From the NCBI GenBank assembly GCA_963781555.1, contig CAWAGB010000003.1:62001-126000 (forward strand): a stretch of DNA of 64,000 bases, read 5' to 3'. The notes beneath the pieces were generated by a model. The model was not told the origin of the DNA and did not search any database. It saw only the letters and a list, made by a program, of their open reading frames with translations. The DNA comes from JAICQM01 sp963781555. Its GTDB lineage: Bacteria; Chloroflexota; Limnocylindria; QHBO01. Shown here piece after piece: positions 62,664 through 64,000 of this stretch. Position numbers and translations under genes: made by a program. Numbering within the stretch: position 1 is the first letter of the stretch; each line of letters opens with the position of its first letter.

Positions 62664-63983
62664 GTGTCGGGGCCGCTCGTGACACCTAGCGTGTCGCGAA
62701 GTCCGGAGGCTGCGGCCACGAACACGCGCGGCACGGTTGCCGACTGGCGGGAGTTCGGCCAACGTCGCTACCGCCCGTTCCGGGTGCTGGCCGTCGCGCA
62801 GGGCTTCATCGGCTCGCTGTCGGGACCCGCGATCATCATCCCGCTCCTGCTCGGGATGGGCGCGCATCCGGCCCTGGCGACCCTGCTCGCCGTGCTGCCG
62901 GTGATCGGCACCACCGGCCAGCGCTTCGTCCCCGCCCTGCTGGACAGGACCGAAGGCAACCTGCGTGGGATCGTCATGGTTGCCACCACGCTCGGCGAGC
63001 CGCGCGGCCTCTACCTCGCCGTGGTGGTCGCGCTGACCGCCGCGGGGGTGCTCCCGACGTGGGCGGCGATCGCCCTCATCGGCGTGCTCATGGGCGTGCT
63101 GGGGGCGATGGGTGCCACCTCGTACGGCCTGCTCCAGGCGTGGTACCAGATCGTGTTGCCCGACGAGCGACGGCGCGTCGTCACGCCACGGCTCGGTGGC
63201 ATCGCGCTCGGCATCGGCTCGGTGGTGCTCCTGCCCTTCGCGCTGGCGATCGACCGGCTGGTGGCGGCGTTCGGTGTCTGGGCGTACGTGGCCCCACTCG
63301 GATTGGCGGGCCTCGGCGGCGTCGTCGCGTCCGTCATGGTCCGCAGCCTGCCCGCTCCGGGCCGCGTTCGCGTCCCACGCGCCGCGGCCGCGTTCGCCGG
63401 CCCCAACGAGGACCGGCTGCGAATGCTGGCTCGCGTGCTCAACCTCGCTGGACTGTCAGCCGGCCTTGCGCCGTTCCTGTCGGTCTACGCCATCAGCGTC
63501 CTCGGCACCGGCCCCGGGTTCGCCATTGCGCTCAGCGCGGTCAGCTCGGCGAGCCTCGTGGCGAGCTCCGTGTGGGTGTCCGGCCACCTGCGCGGTGGGT
63601 CGTCGTCCCGCCTCCTGCGCACCTCGATGCTCCTCCGCGGCGCCGCCCTGTGGAGCGGGGTGCTGGCATTCCCCGCCAACCCCCTGGCGCCGCTGGTGCT
63701 GATCCTGGTCGCCATTCTCATGGCGGCAGGCGACACCGCCGGCCAGCTTTCCGCCAACGAGCGTCTCTTCCGCCTGGCGACCGGCCCCAGCGTCATCGCC
63801 TTCCAGAGCGGCAACGTCGCTCGCAACGTCGCGGCGTACGGTATCGGGCTGGTGGCGGGATCGTTGGTCATGCTGTTCGGCGGCTATCCGTCATTTGCGC
63901 TGCTCTTCGTCGCATCGGGGGCAACGCGCTTCGTGGCGGCCCGGCAGACAGAGGTCACGCCTCGCCAGGCAGTGATGCCTTGA
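62664..63983 (+). CDS. MFS-type membrane transporter
   Basis: This 439-residue, roughly 12-helix membrane protein has the general layout of a major facilitator. The N-terminal half includes AQGFIGSLSGPAIIIPLLLG and a short cytoplasmic loop LLDRTEGNLRGIVM that replaces the usual motif A. The C-terminal half has SVYAISVLGTGPGFAIALSA. It lacks clear drug-exporter motifs, so the substrate is unknown. GTG 62664 or GTG 62679 is the start; neither has a good ribosome site, and the tiny zinc-ribbon gene diverges from it. Confidence 0.78.
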   Translation: MSGPLVTPSVSRSPEAAATNTRGTVADWREFGQRRYRPFRVLAVAQGFIGSLSGPAIIIPLLLGMGAHPALATLLAVLPVIGTTGQRFVPALLDRTEGNLRGIVMVATTLGEPRGLYLAVVVALTAAGVLPTWAAIALIGVLMGVLGAMGATSYGLLQAWYQIVLPDERRRVVTPRLGGIALGIGSVVLLPFALAIDRLVAAFGVWAYVAPLGLAGLGGVVASVMVRSLPAPGRVRVPRAAAAFAGPNEDRLRMLARVLNLAGLSAGLAPFLSVYAISVLGTGPGFAIALSAVSSASLVASSVWVSGHLRGGSSSRLLRTSMLLRGAALWSGVLAFPANPLAPLVLILVAILMAAGDTAGQLSANERLFRLATGPSVIAFQSGNVARNVAAYGIGLVAGSLVMLFGGYPSFALLFVASGATRFVAARQTEVTPRQAVMP

Positions 63984-64000
63984 CGGGACGCCCATCGGTC

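Overview
The window is a very GC-rich bacterial chromosomal segment with densely packed genes. Many are translationally coupled through ATGA or GTGA overlaps, and GTG starts are common. I see no rRNA, tRNA, CRISPR array, insertion sequence or phage gene. The gene content suggests an aerobic, free-living heterotroph: an F420-type luciferase-like oxidoreductase, a complete KorABCD-type 2-oxoacid:ferredoxin oxidoreductase, several beta-oxidation enzymes, an ECF sigma factor with a fused helical domain beside a DGPF protein, and many lipoproteins. My best guess is a Chloroflexota genome of the Limnocylindria/Ellin6529 kind, probably a metagenome assembly. A high-GC actinobacterium is not excluded; the lineage is inference.

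Layout. 1-3762: an acetoacetyl-CoA synthetase (cut at the window edge), a TenA/PqqC-like protein and an acyl-CoA dehydrogenase. 4024-10410: a polyamine unit with potABCD-like ABC genes, a MerR-XRE-cupin regulator and a GABA/putrescine-type aminotransferase. 10445-13643: a lone receiver protein, a four-gene operon holding a flavin reductase and a BFD-like [2Fe-2S] protein, and an LLM oxidoreductase. 13816-22626: a phosphotransferase, a three-ATPase/VWA cassette, a GT87-like membrane protein, a SRPBCC protein, an aldehyde dehydrogenase and a GNAT. 22733-35050: two giant FtsX-type permeases and two ATPases, then a large secreted protein flanked by two paralogous lipoproteins. 35047-41322: SIMPL protein, thiolase, DUF2277, HAD phosphatase, 3-hydroxyacyl-CoA dehydrogenase, enoyl-CoA hydratase and a DHA2 exporter. 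42304-45539: a crotonase/EthD/ferredoxin operon. 45621-51087: a DapA-like aldolase, then adenosine deaminase and korDABC. 51169-56755: a CHRD protein, a Xre/RES toxin-antitoxin pair, a DMT exporter, DGPF plus ECF sigma, and citrate synthase. 56871-63983: lipoproteins, a membrane protein, cyclophilin, a transglycosylase, a DPP-IV-like peptidase, a tiny zinc ribbon and an MFS protein.

Functionally, acetoacetyl-CoA synthetase, acyl-CoA dehydrogenase, thiolase, 3-hydroxyacyl-CoA dehydrogenase and hydratases form a fatty-acid/acyl-CoA degradation complement. It feeds citrate synthase and the ferredoxin-linked 2-oxoacid oxidoreductase. Polyamine uptake and transamination add an amine-catabolic branch.

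Two patterns cut across the window. First, at least sixteen genes have a TANNNT-like -10 hexamer ending 6-9 nt before the start codon, which points to frequent leaderless transcription. Second, single-base frameshifts are concentrated in three patches (1.1-1.7, 4.4-8.1 and 43.7-49.3 kb), while long genes elsewhere are intact; sequencing error is the simplest explanation. The observations most worth following are a KorB-type subunit with a C-terminal extension carrying a duplicated helical repeat, an ABC ATPase with an AbrB-like tail, the MerR-XRE-cupin fusion, and the coupled PilT-like/MoxR/VWA cassette.
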